From: Peptoclostridium sp965368085
GTDB taxonomy: Bacteria; Bacillota; Clostridia; Peptostreptococcales; Peptostreptococcaceae
Length of the DNA stretch: 64,000 nucleotides
Assembly: GCA_965368085.1 (NCBI GenBank)
Contig: CBDULP010000008.1
Location: forward strand, 1 to 64,000
Reading direction: 5' to 3'
Shown: positions 43,248-52,769 of the stretch, piece by piece
How positions within the stretch are numbered: the stretch's first letter is position 1
Layout: the number at the start of each line of letters is the position of its first letter
The notes under the pieces: model-generated
What the model saw: the letters and a program-made list of their open reading frames with translations, nothing else
What the model was told of the DNA's origin: nothing
Databases searched by the model: none
Translations under genes and position numbers: made by a program

Positions 43248-44693
43248 GTGTTTAAAAAACTTACAAGCATGATCATTGCTATTGTCATGGTTATTTCTCT
43301 ATCGACAATTGCTTTTGGTCAAGAATATCTGGAAACAGCTCCAGCTAAAATCAAATTTAACAAAGAATATCTAGAATTCGCTTCTGAACCTGTATCAATC
43401 GATGGAGACGTATATGCTCCATACAAGGACCTTTTCAAGGCTTTTGGAATAGACGGAAACTATTCTTTCTCAAAAAAGGCATTAACTGGTGAAAAAGATG
43501 GGGTTAAAATAGAACTTTCATTGGATAACACTGTTATGAAGCTTGAAAAAGACGGAGTAAAAGAAGATGTAGATCTTTACATCGACGGAATGGTAAACGT
43601 TGACGATCAAATGTACGTACCTGTATACGACATACTTTCTACGTTCAATGTGATTTGCGGATACTCATTCGATTCAGAAATCGACACAATTGTCGCTTTG
43701 GACTTTTCTGAAATAGACAAAAAATTCGAAAACGACCCATCACTTTCAAACTACAGAAAACTTCTTCAAATGTCTAAGTCATTTGAAAAGGGAAGCATGG
43801 ATGTGGTTTACGATGTAAATGGATCTTATACGGATGCCGAGGCTGTAAAGTACGATTTCTCAGGAAAAATGAAAGCCGCTATACTTATGAACCTTCCTCG
43901 TATGGCTGCCGACATGTCTTTCGAAGACATAGCTTTCTCTCCTGCCACTGAAGATTCTGCAATGGCTCTTGCAATGATAAACGGAATGAAGTATTCAATG
44001 GTTATGGACGAAGAAAGCATGTACATGAAAATGTCTATGCTTGGCGACCAGTGGATGCAACAGCCACTTGACAGCGCGAGCACTATGAACATGGACATGC
44101 TTGCTAAAAACAGCGCTGTGACTAAGCCTTCAGAAATGCTAAAGATGCTGTTCGCATCAAGCTACTCTATTGAAGAAAACGCTTATGACAACATAGAAAA
44201 GGGATATGAAGTATTCAAGGAATTCTTCAAAAACGAAAGAGTGACAATAAAAGAAAAGGGAAGCAAGACTACAGCTTCTTTCTCTATAGACAAAGAAGAC
44301 GTATCTGAATTCATAAACAAGCTTGTAGCTGAATTCGCTGATGATGAAACTGACGAGTCAATGGCTGAATTTGACGAATTCATGAAGACAGCTGACTTTA
44401 ACATAGCTTTCAACTATCTTTACAATAACGATAAACTTGAAAGCTACGACATGGCTGTAAAACTTAAAATGGACATGCCTGAAGAACAAGGCGCTATAGA
44501 CATTAACCTTAAAATTACTGCAGATGTTGAAAACAAAGATGTAACTATTGAAATACCTGAGGTTACCCCTTTCGAATTCCCTGCTTACGAAGATGAGTAT
44601 CAGTTTGAAGAAGAAATTGAATTTAACGAAGCATCTGATGTTGAAGCTGTAGAAATCGAAGAATCTATCGAAACTACTACAGAAGTTCAATAA
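43248..44693 (+). CDS. Secreted stalk-domain protein with acidic tail
   Basis: This 481-residue exported protein has a signal peptide (1-25, LSTIAFGQ). Two stalk-like halves follow (VSIDGDVYAPYKDLFKAFG near 49 and VNVDDQMYVPVYDILSTF near 120). A DUF6612-like lipoprotein-type region (~180-440) has repeated Met-rich segments such as MYMKMSMLGDQWMQQ, and a very acidic Glu-rich tail ends the protein. GGGAGG precedes the GTG start. Compared with its neighbours it uses more GCT, TCT and AAC codons, which may reflect high expression. A structural or binding role at the cell surface is likely. It has its own terminator and a striking upstream inverted repeat. Confidence 0.82.
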   Translation: MFKKLTSMIIAIVMVISLSTIAFGQEYLETAPAKIKFNKEYLEFASEPVSIDGDVYAPYKDLFKAFGIDGNYSFSKKALTGEKDGVKIELSLDNTVMKLEKDGVKEDVDLYIDGMVNVDDQMYVPVYDILSTFNVICGYSFDSEIDTIVALDFSEIDKKFENDPSLSNYRKLLQMSKSFEKGSMDVVYDVNGSYTDAEAVKYDFSGKMKAAILMNLPRMAADMSFEDIAFSPATEDSAMALAMINGMKYSMVMDEESMYMKMSMLGDQWMQQPLDSASTMNMDMLAKNSAVTKPSEMLKMLFASSYSIEENAYDNIEKGYEVFKEFFKNERVTIKEKGSKTTASFSIDKEDVSEFINKLVAEFADDETDESMAEFDEFMKTADFNIAFNYLYNNDKLESYDMAVKLKMDMPEEQGAIDINLKITADVENKDVTIEIPEVTPFEFPAYEDEYQFEEEIEFNEASDVEAVEIEESIETTTEVQ

Positions 44694-44733
44694 TAAAATC
44701 TGCCAACCAATAAAATAGCTTATAGATCAAATA

Positions 44734-44766
44734 AAAAAGCTCGTCCGCAATGGATGAGCTTTTTTA
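44734..44766. terminator. Bidirectional terminator
   Basis: AAAAAGCTCGTCC and GGATGAGCTTTTT pair between the stalk-protein gene and the convergent oad operon, with T runs on both strands. Confidence 0.85.
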
Positions 44767-44820
44767 TTTGAAAATGTACATATTATTTATATTGTTTAAT
44801 ATGACAAGTAATGGTGAAAG

Positions 44821-45936
44821 TTACATCTTAAACAGGTTGAGAAGAACTCCCGCTGCAACTGCAGATCCTATTACTCCCGCTACATTAGGCCCCATGGCGT
44901 GCATGAGCAGGAAGTTTGAAGGGTTTGCCTTCGAGCCTTCCTTTTGGACAACCCTTGCTGCCATAGGTACTGCAGAAACTCCAGCTGCACCTATAAGAGG
45001 ATTTATCTTTCCGCCTGAAAGCCTGTACATTACCTTTCCGAAAAGAACTCCCGAAGCCGTTCCCACTGAAAATGCCGCAAGTCCAAGTGCTATTATGCCA
45101 AGTGTTTGCATAGTTAGGAATGTATCGGCATTTGCCTTTGCCCCGACCGTAAGCCCAAGTATTATAGTTATTATATACATCAGAGGCCCTTGGGCGGTTT
45201 CAACAAGCTTTGGAACCATTTCAGACTCCTTTATTAGGTTTCCAAACATAAGCATACCTACAAGAGGTGCCGAAGACGGAAGAAGAAGTATTGTAAATAT
45301 GGCAACAACTACTGGAAATACTACCTTTTCAGTCTTTGAAACAGGCCTTAGCTGCTCCATCTTGACGCATCTTTCCTCTTCTGTAGTCAAAAATTTCATT
45401 ATAGGAGGCTGTATTATAGGCACAAGCGCCATGTATGAATATGCCGCAAGCGCTATCGGTCCCAAAAGATCCTTTGCAAGTTGGCTTGTAAGATATATTG
45501 CCGTAGGTCCGTCTGCGCCGCCTATTATCCCTATGGATGCAGACTGAGGCCCTGTGAATTTAAGAAGTATCGCTCCCACGAATGCGAAGAATATACCAAA
45601 CTGGGCTGCGGCCCCAAGGAGTATGCTCTTTGGATTCGCTATAATAGGCCCAAAATCAGTGCAGGCTCCCACGCACAAGAATATAAGAGGCGGGTATATG
45701 CCAAGCTTTGTTCCCATGTACAGATAGTGTAAAAGTCCGCCGTCCCCCATAATTCCTGTGTTTGGAAGGTTTACAAGAAGCATTCCAAATGATATTGGTA
45801 TCAAAAGGTATGGCTCATACCCCTTCTTGACTGCCAGATATAAAAATACACAGGCTAGTGCTATCATAATAAGTTCTTTATATGTTATGGACACAAATCC
45901 TGTTGCGTTCCAAAACTGTATAAGCATCTGTCCCAT
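44821..45936 (-). CDS. oadB: Na+-translocating decarboxylase beta subunit
   Basis: This 371-residue, Na+-pumping membrane subunit of biotin-dependent decarboxylases has about nine to eleven helices. The conserved IIGGADGPTAIYL region, with the Asp used for Na+ binding, lies near residue 140. A second conserved region is LGLTVGAKANADTF, followed by the end of the channel (INPLIGAAGVSAVPMAARV). Decarboxylation of carboxybiotin here is coupled to export of Na+. It is the last gene of the operon, after the biotin carrier, with AAAGGAG. The oxaloacetate, methylmalonyl-CoA and glutaconyl-CoA beta subunits are alike; the alpha subunit settles the substrate. Confidence 0.92.
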   Translation of the reverse strand: MGQMLIQFWNATGFVSITYKELIMIALACVFLYLAVKKGYEPYLLIPISFGMLLVNLPNTGIMGDGGLLHYLYMGTKLGIYPPLIFLCVGACTDFGPIIANPKSILLGAAAQFGIFFAFVGAILLKFTGPQSASIGIIGGADGPTAIYLTSQLAKDLLGPIALAAYSYMALVPIIQPPIMKFLTTEEERCVKMEQLRPVSKTEKVVFPVVVAIFTILLLPSSAPLVGMLMFGNLIKESEMVPKLVETAQGPLMYIITIILGLTVGAKANADTFLTMQTLGIIALGLAAFSVGTASGVLFGKVMYRLSGGKINPLIGAAGVSAVPMAARVVQKEGSKANPSNFLLMHAMGPNVAGVIGSAVAAGVLLNLFKM

Positions 45937-45976
45937 TTCAGGCTCCTTTCATTTCACTCAATCAATGTCTTTAAAA

Positions 45977-46345
45977 TTACGCTATGTCAAGCAGCGCCTC
46001 TCCCGAAGAAACTGAGGCTCCCTTTGCAGCCTTTATGGCAACCACCTTACCATCCTTTGGAGCAACTATCTCATTTTCCATCTTCATGGCCTCAAGAACC
46101 ATTATTACCTGGCCCGACTTAACCGCTTCCCCTTCTTTTACCTTTATGTCCACTATTGTTCCTGGCATAGGTGCGTTTATTGCCTCTGAAGGACCGTTTG
46201 ACTGTGATGGTTTTGAAACAGGCGATGGCTTTGCTGTGTTTTGCGCGTTTGACTGTGTATTTGCAGATGACGACTGAACTTCTCCCATTTCCTCTACTTC
46301 AACCTCATATGATATTCCATTGATGTTTATTCTATATTTTTTCAT
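45977..46345 (-). CDS. Biotin carboxyl carrier protein of the decarboxylase
   Basis: This 122-residue biotinyl carrier has a short N-terminal domain, a flexible linker rich in Ser, Asn, Gln and Pro (~25-55), and a biotinyl domain with EAMKMEN (biotinylated Lys88) followed by VVAIKAAKGASV. It carries CO2 from OadA to OadB. In some species this domain is fused to OadA; here it is separate. GAGGAGG is six bases before the ATG at 46345; an in-frame TTG at 46351 is the longer option. Confidence 0.92.
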   Translation of the reverse strand: MKKYRININGISYEVEVEEMGEVQSSSANTQSNAQNTAKPSPVSKPSQSNGPSEAINAPMPGTIVDIKVKEGEAVKSGQVIMVLEAMKMENEIVAPKDGKVVAIKAAKGASVSSGEALLDIA

Positions 46346-46383
46346 TTTCAATTCCTCCTCAACATTAAAATTTTTATAGTTGC

Positions 46384-46716
46384 TTAGCCTATTCTTCTTA
46401 TGCTATTTATCCTTACATTCCTTTTGCCTGAGTTGTCGCTGAAAAGTATTGACGCAACAGCTACTGCGGCCATATCCTCATTGCTTCGAGGATTTGATAT
46501 GTCTATATATACATCTTTGCCAGATTCTTCGCATGTCGACTTCACTGCTGCATTTTGGGATGATTTATCAGCTTTTTTATTTAGCCCTCTCTTGTAAAAT
46601 ATCACGCTGAAAAGCTCCAGTATCTGACATATTACAAACAGCGCCACGAACACCACCGTCATGCTGAGTCCTGTCACTTTCAAAGCCTGGGTTAGGGTTA
46701 CAGATTCGCCAAGCAT
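46384..46716 (-). CDS. oadG: Decarboxylase gamma subunit (OadG-like)
   Basis: This 110-residue small subunit has one N-terminal membrane helix (GLSMTVVFVALFVICQILEL), a Lys/Ser-rich linker, and a C-terminal tail (DMAAVAVASILF, then NVRINSIRR). It assembles the OadA and OadB parts, and in known enzymes it helps with Zn or Na+ binding. The sequence is weakly conserved; the call rests on size, topology and position between oadA and the biotin carrier gene. AGAGGTG precedes the ATG. Confidence 0.85.
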   Translation of the reverse strand: MLGESVTLTQALKVTGLSMTVVFVALFVICQILELFSVIFYKRGLNKKADKSSQNAAVKSTCEESGKDVYIDISNPRSNEDMAAVAVASILFSDNSGKRNVRINSIRRIG

Positions 46717-46811
46717 TTTTTCACCTCTCTATCGAAACAATTATATTGTCATAATGATTTATACATCTCATATTAAATAGCTCTGATTGAATTAATATTC
46801 AAATACTATTT

Positions 46812-48206
46812 TCATCCTATAGTTACATTGATGTCTGTAATTTCATTTCCGGCTTCAGGGTTTCCTTTGTTTTTCCTGTCTTCGAAAAACTTCTTTGCCA
46901 CCTGAGGAAAAAGTGCATATGACAGTACGTCCTCTTCGCTCTCATACAGACCTTCAATCTCGTTTTTGATATCATCCATGCTCTCGTCTATAAGGTCTGC
47001 CGGCCTTGCAGTTATAACCTCTTCGTCCCCTATTATCTTCTTTCTTATGCCCTCTTCAATTTCAACAGGAGACTTTCCGTAAAGCCCCTTCACATATGCC
47101 TTTATCTCCTTTGGCACAAGCTTGTACCTCTCGCCGGTGAGCACATTGAAAACAGCTTGCGTTCCCACCATCTGGCTTAGCGGAGTAACTAGCGGCGGGA
47201 ATCCCAGATCCGCTCTCACCCTTGGCACCTCTGCAAGCACGTCTTCGTATTTATCCTGTGCGTTTTGCATCTGCAGCTGTGAAAGAAGGTTTGAAAGCAT
47301 TCCCCCCGGAACCTGATAGCTAAGAGTCTTAGGCTCTGTATAGAGCACTTTTATATTGAGTGTTTCATTTTCAACGTATTTGTCCCTTATTGGCTTGAAA
47401 TATGCCGCCACCTCATTTAGTGCGTCTATGTTAAGCTCTGGATTCCTCTGAGTTTCCGAAAATGCCATTGCAAGAGGCTCTGTAGGCGGCTGGGATGTTC
47501 CTCCCGAAAGAGGTGATATCGCAGTGTCTATTATGTCTACTCCAGCCTCAACCGCTCTCATGTATGCCATTGATGCTATACCACTTGTGCAGTGATTGTG
47601 AAGCTCTATTGGAAGGCTCGTACTTTCCTTTAGGCTTTTTACAAGCTCGTATGCATTATTTGGAGTAAGTATGCCAGCCATGTCCTTTATGCATATGGAG
47701 TCGGCACCCATCTCTTCCATCCCCTTGACCTTGTCTACATAGTATTCTAACGTGTGGACCTTGCTTGTTGTGTATGATATCGCACACTGGCAATGCCCGC
47801 CTTCTCTCTTTATAGCCTTCATTGACGTTTGAAGATTTCTCACGTCGTTTAAAGCGTCAAAAAGCCTTATTATGTCTATGCCGTTTTCAATTGATTTTGA
47901 TATGAACCTGTCTACCACTTCATCTGAGTAATGCTTGTATCCAAGAAGGTTTTGCCCCCTTAGCAGCATCTGAAGCTTTGTATTTTTGACCCTCTTTCTT
48001 ATCTGTCTTAGCCTTTCCCAAGGGTCCTCGTTTAAAAATCTAAGGCATGCATCGAATGTAGCGCCGCCCCAGACTTCCATTGAATGGTATCCTACGCTGT
48101 CCATTGTTTCAAGAATAGGCAGTATCTCGTCAATTTGTAGCCTCGTGGCCATTAGGGACTGGTGCCCGTCCCTTAGTCCCGTTTCAGTTATCTTGAGCTT
48201 ATTCAC
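46812..48206 (-). CDS. oadA: Oxaloacetate decarboxylase alpha subunit, carboxyltransferase
   Basis: This 464-residue carboxyltransferase (pyruvate carboxylase 5S type) transfers CO2 from oxaloacetate to biotin, leaving pyruvate. The TIM barrel starts ITETGLRDGHQSLMATRL, with the metal-binding Asp13. The active-site Lys is in ADSICIKDMAGIL (~173), and the metal-binding HxH in ELHNHCTSG (~202). SGGTSQPPTE and the conserved PGGMLSNL follow. It lacks the C-terminal biotin domain, which is the separate carrier downstream. A GTG start follows AGAGGTG. It is 26 bases after the aminotransferase gene. Confidence 0.93.
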   Translation of the reverse strand: MNKLKITETGLRDGHQSLMATRLQIDEILPILETMDSVGYHSMEVWGGATFDACLRFLNEDPWERLRQIRKRVKNTKLQMLLRGQNLLGYKHYSDEVVDRFISKSIENGIDIIRLFDALNDVRNLQTSMKAIKREGGHCQCAISYTTSKVHTLEYYVDKVKGMEEMGADSICIKDMAGILTPNNAYELVKSLKESTSLPIELHNHCTSGIASMAYMRAVEAGVDIIDTAISPLSGGTSQPPTEPLAMAFSETQRNPELNIDALNEVAAYFKPIRDKYVENETLNIKVLYTEPKTLSYQVPGGMLSNLLSQLQMQNAQDKYEDVLAEVPRVRADLGFPPLVTPLSQMVGTQAVFNVLTGERYKLVPKEIKAYVKGLYGKSPVEIEEGIRKKIIGDEEVITARPADLIDESMDDIKNEIEGLYESEEDVLSYALFPQVAKKFFEDRKNKGNPEAGNEITDINVTIG

Positions 48207-48232
48207 AGTATCACCTCTTTAGTTTTGCATGA

Positions 48233-49423
48233 TTATGCATTTATTGCCCTTTCAATTCTTTCAAGCCCTTCCTTTATGTTGTCAAGAGACGTTGCATAAG
48301 AAAGCCTTACATAGCCTTCTGTTCCAAATCCTATTCCAGGCACTACAGCAACTTTTGCGCTGTCAAGAAGATAGTTTGCAAAATCCATTGAGTTTTCTAT
48401 TTTCACTCCGCCTATTTCTCTTCCTGTTATTTCCTTTATGTTCATCATCACATAGAATGCTCCTGCAGGCTTTGTGCATGAAAGACCCTCTATTGAGTTT
48501 ATACTGTCCGCCATGAAATTTCTTCTCTCGTCAAATTCCTTTCTCATGACTTCCAGTATCTCCTGGTCTCCATTTAGAGCCTCTATGCTCGCATATTGAG
48601 CTATTGTGTTTGGATTTGAAGTGGCATGGCTTTGTATGTTTTCCATTACTTTCGTTATCTCCCTGCTTGCAGCCGTATAGCCTATCCTCCATCCAGTCAT
48701 CGCATAGCATTTGGAAACGCCGTTCACAATTATGGTAATATCCTTTATCCTTTCTCCCAGCGATGCAATGCTTATGTGCTCTCCTTCATATATGAGTTTT
48801 TCATATATTTCATCCGATATTACATATATGTTGTTTTCAACTGCTATTTTAGCTATCTCCTCCAGCTCATCCTTTGTATATACCGCACCTGTAGGATTGC
48901 TAGGGCTGTTAAGTATTAGAGCCTTTGTATTCTCATTTATGGCAGCCTTCAGATTACTTACAGAATACTTGAATCCATTTTCTTCACAAGCCTCTACAAA
49001 TACAGGCTTTGCATCCGCCATTTTCACAAGTTCAGGATAACTCACCCAAAATGGAAGAGGCACTATCACTTCGTCTCCTGGATTGCATATTGCCTGAAGC
49101 ACATTTGAAAGCGAATGCTTGGCTCCGCAAGAAACAACTATGTTGCTTGGCTCATATGAAAGGCTGTTGTCCTTTTGGAGCTTTTCACATATGGACTCCT
49201 TAAGTTCCAAGAGGCCAGATGCTGCGGTGTATCCAATGCTTCCATTTTCAATCACCCTCATTGCAGCCCTTCTTACATTTTCAGGAGTCTTAAAGTCCGG
49301 CTCTCCTGCTCCAAAGCTTATAACATCTTCCCCATTGGCCTTCAGTTTCTTCGCCTTTGCAGTTATGGCAAGCGTTACCGATGGAGCTATGCTCATATTC
49401 TTATTAGATAGATTCTTGTTCAT
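48233..49423 (-). CDS. Aspartate-type aminotransferase (class I)
   Basis: This 396-residue PLP-dependent transaminase of the AspC/AspB Ig group has AGEPDFKTPENV near residue 40 (substrate side). GAKHSLSNVLQA follows, and NSPSNPTGAVYTKDEL carries the conserved Asn. The PLP Lys is K238 in VNGVSKCYAMTGWRIGY, and the C-terminal Arg is in GYVRLSYA. AAGGAGG precedes the ATG. As first gene of the oad operon it probably makes oxaloacetate from aspartate for the decarboxylase. Another amino donor cannot be excluded. Confidence 0.92.
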   Translation of the reverse strand: MNKNLSNKNMSIAPSVTLAITAKAKKLKANGEDVISFGAGEPDFKTPENVRRAAMRVIENGSIGYTAASGLLELKESICEKLQKDNSLSYEPSNIVVSCGAKHSLSNVLQAICNPGDEVIVPLPFWVSYPELVKMADAKPVFVEACEENGFKYSVSNLKAAINENTKALILNSPSNPTGAVYTKDELEEIAKIAVENNIYVISDEIYEKLIYEGEHISIASLGERIKDITIIVNGVSKCYAMTGWRIGYTAASREITKVMENIQSHATSNPNTIAQYASIEALNGDQEILEVMRKEFDERRNFMADSINSIEGLSCTKPAGAFYVMMNIKEITGREIGGVKIENSMDFANYLLDSAKVAVVPGIGFGTEGYVRLSYATSLDNIKEGLERIERAINA

Positions 49424-49905
49424 AATAAGCCTCCTTAAAGTCTAAAGTTTGTTAATCCGCAAGCTTCTCTTTTATGGCCTTATTTTATCAACCCATTCTT
49501 TTTTCGTACATGGATAAAGTAATGTATTTATCTCTTTTTTGTTTTTATTATTTTTAAAACACCAATATTCTTCTTTTTATATTATGGATATTTCGCGAAA
49601 GTACTTTCTTTATTAAGAAGGATTTTGTAGGATTTTGAATGCGTTTTTTGTCATCTGTTTTCGAACAGCAATCAGCTATTGGAGTTTCAATAATAATAAT
49701 TACTTTCCTTATCGATGTTGTTGCTAAATATTTACAGTTACATGTAAACATGTTAAACTTTATTCAAGAGTCAAATGAATTACAGTTAATTCGACTCTTA
49801 ATAACGCTTTATTACTATAGATACAGAATTCTGATTGTAATAATGTTTTGTGAGTGGAAATTTCCATTAATGAAAAGAGATGAAGCGAATACGGGGGGCA
49901 TGATT
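49424..49905. other. AT-rich intergenic region
   Basis: It lies upstream of the small membrane protein. An open frame runs into that gene from 49639 but has no ribosome site or coding character. TTACATGTAA at 49737-49746 is a small palindrome. Confidence 0.45.
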
Positions 49906-50115
49906 ATGTTTAATATAGTTGGAAAAATTATGAATGCAGCACGCAAATATACTGTTTTAGATTATGGTTTTTTTAAATTTCTTATGATCACATTTGGAAT
50001 TTTGCTGGGAGTTTATTTTAAACAGCCCTTACTCAACTTCATTTGGCTTATATGGACTATCTTTGTAGTTTCTGCAATCTGGATGACTTATAAAATATTT
50101 AAATATACAAAATAA
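49906..50115 (+). CDS. Small membrane protein (clostridial, two helices)
   Basis: This 69-residue protein starts MFNIVGKIMNAARKYTVLDY, then has two hydrophobic segments (FFKFLMITFGILLGVYF and LLNFIWLIWTIFVVSAIWM) and ends KYTK. Short proteins with the same T..DY..FK......GI.LG.YF pattern are widespread in Clostridia and often carry the doubtful label of phosphate ABC permease. GGGGGG abuts an ATG at 49900 and is seven bases before the ATG at 49906, which I prefer. It is followed directly by a terminator. Function is unknown. Confidence 0.75.
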   Translation: MFNIVGKIMNAARKYTVLDYGFFKFLMITFGILLGVYFKQPLLNFIWLIWTIFVVSAIWMTYKIFKYTK

Positions 50116-50117
50116 AA

Positions 50118-50137
50118 AAAGGCCGCTGCGGCCTTTA
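50118..50137 (+). terminator. Terminator of the small membrane protein
   Basis: AAAGGCCGC and GCGGCCTTT pair immediately after the stop codon. Confidence 0.8.
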
Positions 50138-50623
50138 AATATATCTTGAATATGATATTTTATATTTTTTATGTCTCCTTATTCTTAACCTGTATATACA
50201 CTGCGCCGTATTAATTCCGCCATTTATACGAAAACTCCAATGTGGTTATAAAAGTAAACGGCTGTTTTTCAAAAAAAAAGTCAGGACACACAGGAATCCT
50301 CATCCTATATGCCCCAATAAATTTTTGAGTTGAGTGTGTGGTCAACATCGTGGTTTAGTTAAGGTGACAGTGCTTTCCTGCCACAACTACTACAGTATAT
50401 CACTAGCCTCCATACGAGTACATATATTTTATAACTTAAAAATCATATTTTGGTTTTTTAAATTATTTTTTTTTATTTTTTATTTAATTTAATTACCCAA
50501 TACATCTCTTCAGCTTTATAATATTAATTCGCTTCCCGCGTACAGTTGTTTTTTATATGTACACATGCCATTATGCGATTTGCATTCAAATTACATTCCA
50601 TTAATCCCGCCGTTTCGGCTCTG
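50138..50623. other. Intergenic region without a recognisable gene
   Basis: It is AT-rich, with a more complex stretch at 50270-50425. I found no coding frame with a start, no tRNA and no known riboswitch core. Confidence 0.45.
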
Positions 50624-50806
50624 CTATATATTGCTTTCCCGATATTCGATTACACGATATGCACCTCTGAATAAAACATATATGTAGACTGCGGTTTGTA
50701 CATATTTTACGACTAGAGCATTTATGCTTTTTTCAAATATCAGTGTCAAAGCCAATACAACAGCACAGATGAGTGCAATTGCTGCATTATTATATATTTT
50801 TTTCAT
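50624..50806 (-). CDS. Small membrane protein, two helices
   Basis: This 60-residue protein has an excellent AAGGAGGAAAG site before MKKIYNNAAIALICAVVL. Two hydrophobic segments (AALICAVVLALTLIF-like and YVQTAVYIYVLFRGAYRV) and a short charged tail (IEYRESNI) make up the whole. No family is recognised. The ribosome site and clean membrane topology argue that it is real. It is monocistronic in the gap before the amino-acid symporter. Confidence 0.65.
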   Translation of the reverse strand: MKKIYNNAAIALICAVVLALTLIFEKSINALVVKYVQTAVYIYVLFRGAYRVIEYRESNI

Positions 50807-50981
50807 GCTACTTTCCTCCTTACCCTGTCTATTTGAGTATTTTTATTTGTGACAGTATCTTTTTTGCTCCATTTACAGTTGATATGTTTATAAATTACAA
50901 TCTAACTGTATTTTACCATAAATGCGAAACCATTTTCGAACTGCATAAGATAATATTACACCCATGCCTAGGCGCACACTA

Positions 50982-51016
50982 AAAACCCCTCGAATATTTT
51001 TTATTCGAGGGGTTTA
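50982..51016 (-). terminator. Terminator of the symporter gene
   Basis: AAACCCCTCGAATA and TATTCGAGGGGTTT form a perfect 14-bp stem. Confidence 0.85.
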
Positions 51017-51087
51017 CATCTGTTTCGATACGTATAATATCGTTTATATTCTATTTTGATTGTACTGTTTTTTAATTGCTTTGTATT

Positions 51088-52329
51088 TTACGATGCACAT
51101 TCAGCCTCAGATTCTGAATTAAGAGCCTTTTCAGTTGCAGCAACCACAACGGTCGCCGAAGCGTCTCCTACTACGTTTACAGTTGTTCTTGCCATGTCAA
51201 GAACCCTGTCTATTCCAGCTATAAGGGCAACGCCTTCAAGCGGAAGTCCCACTGACTGAAGCACCAGCGAGAGCATTATAAGTCCGGCTCCTGGAACTCC
51301 TGCAGTTCCTATTGATCCAAGAGTCGCAGTGAGAACTATGGTTCCCATCTGGCCAAGGGTAAGGTCTATTCCATATACCTGTGCTACGAACAGTGCACAA
51401 ACACCCTGATAAAGTGCAGTTCCGTCCATGTTTATTGTAGCACCAAGCGGAAGCACGAAACTCGCTATCCTGTCCGGAACTCCAAGATTCTCCTTAACCG
51501 ACTTTATTGTCACCGGAAGGGTTCCCGAGCTGCTCGTAGTACTGAATGCAGTAAGCGCCGCAGGCATTACTCCCTTGAAGAACTTCATGGGGCTTATTCC
51601 AGCCGTAAGCGTAACCGCCGATGAGTAAACAAGAAATGCATGTATGACACTTCCTACGTATACAGCTATTATTACTTTTATAAGAGGTATAAGAACCGAA
51701 GGTCCGTTGGTTGCAACTACAGGCGTTATAAGTCCGAAAACCCCATATGGTGCAAGCTCCATTATGAAAGCTGTAATCTTGTACATTATTTCAGCAAGGC
51801 TGTCGAAGAAGTCCACAAAAGGCTTTCCTTTTTCTTCAGGTAATGATGTAACTCCTATTCCAAGGAACAGTGCAAATGCTATTATCTGAAGCATGTTTCC
51901 TTCTACAAGCCCCTTTAGAGGATTTCTAGGTATTATGTTTAGAAGCGTGTCTATAAGCGATGGAGCCTCACTTGCAGTTACTGCAGCTCCTGCAGGTATG
52001 CTGAGGCCTGCTCCCGGGTTAAGGAACTTTCCGCACACAAGCCCTATTGTAACGGCAAATGCCGTAGTGATAATGTAGTAACCCATTGTCTTTCCGCCTA
52101 TCCTGCCAAGCGTCTTAACATCGCCAATGCTCGCCGCTCCAACTATGAGCGAAGAGAATACAAGCGGAACTATTATCATCTTGATCATATTGATGAACAG
52201 TTTTCCTATTGGCTGTATGAAATTTGTAGCTATTTCAGGACTCCCTCCAAGTGCGAGTCCCGCCGCCACTCCGGCTATAAGCCCCAAAAGTATTTTGGTG
52301 GTAAGACTCATCTTCTTCTTTTCCTTCAT
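51088..52329 (-). CDS. Dicarboxylate/amino acid:cation symporter (DAACS family)
   Basis: This 413-residue Na+- or H+-coupled carrier for glutamate, aspartate or C4-dicarboxylates has eight helices and two re-entrant loops. The Ser-rich hairpin is AFSTTSSSGTLPVT near residue 275, and the TM7 signature is GATINMDGTALYQGV (NMDGT). HP2 and TM8 have GVPGAGLIMLSLVL and IDRVLDMARTTVNVVGDA, with the substrate-binding Asp and Arg. AAAGGAGGA is six bases before the ATG at 52329. It could feed aspartate to the oad operon upstream. Confidence 0.93.
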   Translation of the reverse strand: MKEKKKMSLTTKILLGLIAGVAAGLALGGSPEIATNFIQPIGKLFINMIKMIIVPLVFSSLIVGAASIGDVKTLGRIGGKTMGYYIITTAFAVTIGLVCGKFLNPGAGLSIPAGAAVTASEAPSLIDTLLNIIPRNPLKGLVEGNMLQIIAFALFLGIGVTSLPEEKGKPFVDFFDSLAEIMYKITAFIMELAPYGVFGLITPVVATNGPSVLIPLIKVIIAVYVGSVIHAFLVYSSAVTLTAGISPMKFFKGVMPAALTAFSTTSSSGTLPVTIKSVKENLGVPDRIASFVLPLGATINMDGTALYQGVCALFVAQVYGIDLTLGQMGTIVLTATLGSIGTAGVPGAGLIMLSLVLQSVGLPLEGVALIAGIDRVLDMARTTVNVVGDASATVVVAATEKALNSESEAECAS

Positions 52330-52686
52330 TTTCATTCCTCCTTTTAGTTGTTTCACACAATCGACACGATTTTTTTGAAAATTGCAAATATTAAACTCCG
52401 CATCATTTCCCCGCTCTTTTTGAATTGAATACCCACATTAATTTTAAATGTTAAGTAAATCTTAATGTATTCCCTACATATTACTACTCATTAGTTTTAA
52501 AACATACTTCGAAGGTTTTGAATCGTCAAAATATTCAGCTTTCCGTGTTGGTTTTCACAATTGTTTGAATGTATATACCGAAAATCATTCATATTCCGTC
52601 CATATGTAAATTTAATAGTAATTTCAAGCATTAAAAAAAGGCATGTATGCGGTATGAATCTGCCTATATGCACTTGATTTCATTAC
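52330..52686. other. Intergenic region
   Basis: About 360 AT-rich bases. It should hold the symporter promoter. No gene is supported. Confidence 0.45.
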
Positions 52687-52716
52687 AAAAAAATCCGCCC
52701 AAATGGACGGATTTTT
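52687..52716 (-). terminator. Terminator of the RND operon
   Basis: AAAAATCCG and CGGATTTTT pair downstream of the small protein gene at 52770. Confidence 0.75.
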
Positions 52717-52769
52717 CTTTCATATATACTTTTTATATGCCTGTTTTACACTGCTCAGTGAATACCGGT

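Noticed and set aside
49639..49905. N-terminal extension of the small membrane protein frame
   Set aside because: No ribosome site at the start and random-looking hydrophobic codons; a GGGGGG site supports 49906.
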